Below, piece after piece: positions 63,754 to 64,000 of a stretch of DNA of 64,000 nt (position 1 is its first letter; each line of letters starts with the position of its first letter). The DNA comes from Bradyrhizobium sp. sBnM-33 (lineage in GTDB: Bacteria > Pseudomonadota > Alphaproteobacteria > Rhizobiales > Xanthobacteraceae). The notes beneath the pieces are model-generated. The model searched no databases and had not been told where the DNA came from. It saw only the letters and a list, made by a program, of their open reading frames with translations. The stretch is taken from contig NZ_CP136624.1 of assembly GCF_032917945.1 (NCBI RefSeq), forward strand, positions 310,001 to 374,000, read 5' to 3'. The position numbers were made by a program, and so were the translations under genes.

Positions 63754-64000
63754 AATTCACGCCATCCGTCGGCAGCGTCGTTGCGCCCTCACCCAGCGCG
63801 CGCTGCATCATGACCGTGTCGAGCCAGCGGCCGAACTTGAAGCCGACGCTGGGATGCGTCCCGATCATCTGGAAACCGCACTTGGCGTGAACGCCGATCG
63901 AGCCGGCATTGGCGGAGTCGCCGATGACCGCGATCATCTGCCGGTAGCCGCGCGCCTCGCATTCGGCGATCAGCCGCTTCATCAGTTGCAGGCCGATGCC
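63749..64000 (-). CDS. GNAT N-acetyltransferase, C-terminal part (cut by window edge)
   Basis: 83 residues visible plus a stop; the 5' part lies beyond 64000. 'GIGLQLMKRLIAECEARGY' with 'VIGDSANAGSIGVHAKCGF' and 'VGFKFGRWLDTVMMQRAL' is the end of a phosphinothricin-type GNAT acetyltransferase (acetyl-CoA to an amine). The TAG stop is formed by the last bases of the family C repeat, so repeat insertion may have set the C-terminus. Confidence 0.88.
   Translation of the reverse strand, partial: GIGLQLMKRLIAECEARGYRQMIAVIGDSANAGSIGVHAKCGFQMIGTHPSVGFKFGRWLDTVMMQRALGEGATTLPTDGVNS

Overview
The window is a GC-rich stretch of an alphaproteobacterial chromosome, most likely Bradyrhizobium or a close relative in the Nitrobacteraceae. 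This rests on gene content and order: sdhC-sdhD-sdhA-sdhB, ffh-rpsP-rimM-trmD-rplS, ccmA-ccmB-ccmC-ccmD-ccmG beside acnA, ftsY-yciB, a MatB-type malonyl-CoA synthetase, a BacA-like ABC peptide transporter, DUF1223 and DUF2794 proteins, and many small exported Pro-, Tyr-, His- or Gly-rich proteins. No rRNA or tRNA gene, insertion sequence, prophage or CRISPR array is visible, so this is core chromosome rather than an island.

Layout. 0-7 kb: end of rlmN, a small membrane protein, a PAP2 phosphatase, argG, an exported alkaline phosphatase, and a TetR regulator divergent from a homocysteine S-methyltransferase. 7-15.6 kb (mostly minus strand): a Pro-rich OmpA protein, a small Pro-rich protein, a VOC protein, an FkbM methyltransferase, a BclA-like transporter and a hybrid histidine kinase. 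15.7-19.3 kb: the succinate dehydrogenase operon. 19.5-22.6 kb: matB with a downstream unknown gene, divergent from an SDR. 22.8-25 kb: fasciclin protein, di-haem cytochrome b and Tat-exported molybdenum enzyme, probably one periplasmic redox unit. 25-30 kb: a Rieske fusion protein, an enoyl-reductase-like protein and an MFS carrier.

30-43 kb holds leuB, leuD and leuC (three steps of leucine synthesis), asd, carbonic anhydrase, a CitE-like lyase, a glycosyltransferase, a decayed cytochrome c and a run of four small exported proteins (38.8-40.9 kb). 43-47 kb is the rplS-trmD-rimM-rpsP-ffh block. 47.5-55.6 kb: an NAPE-PLD-like hydrolase, a SIMPL/GyrI-like exported pair, dapF-mtaB, an RluA-type synthase with an N-terminal heptad repeat, ftsY-yciB and a ComEA-like HhH protein. 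55.8-59 kb: cytochrome c maturation genes, including a 59-residue ccmD. 59.2-64 kb: acnA, a DUF1223 protein, a candidate small RNA, a DUF2794 protein and a partial GNAT acetyltransferase.

The most distinctive feature is the density of palindromic intergenic repeats: at least nine sequence families and more than twenty copies, many of them inside operons of essential genes (sdhA-sdhB, rimM-trmD, rpsP-ffh, ccmA-ccmB). One family has a conserved core flanked by hairpins that appear exchangeable between copies. Other points of interest are a structured RNA candidate with its own terminator, paired inverted repeats over the divergent matB and SDR start codons, and the low-complexity exported-protein cluster.
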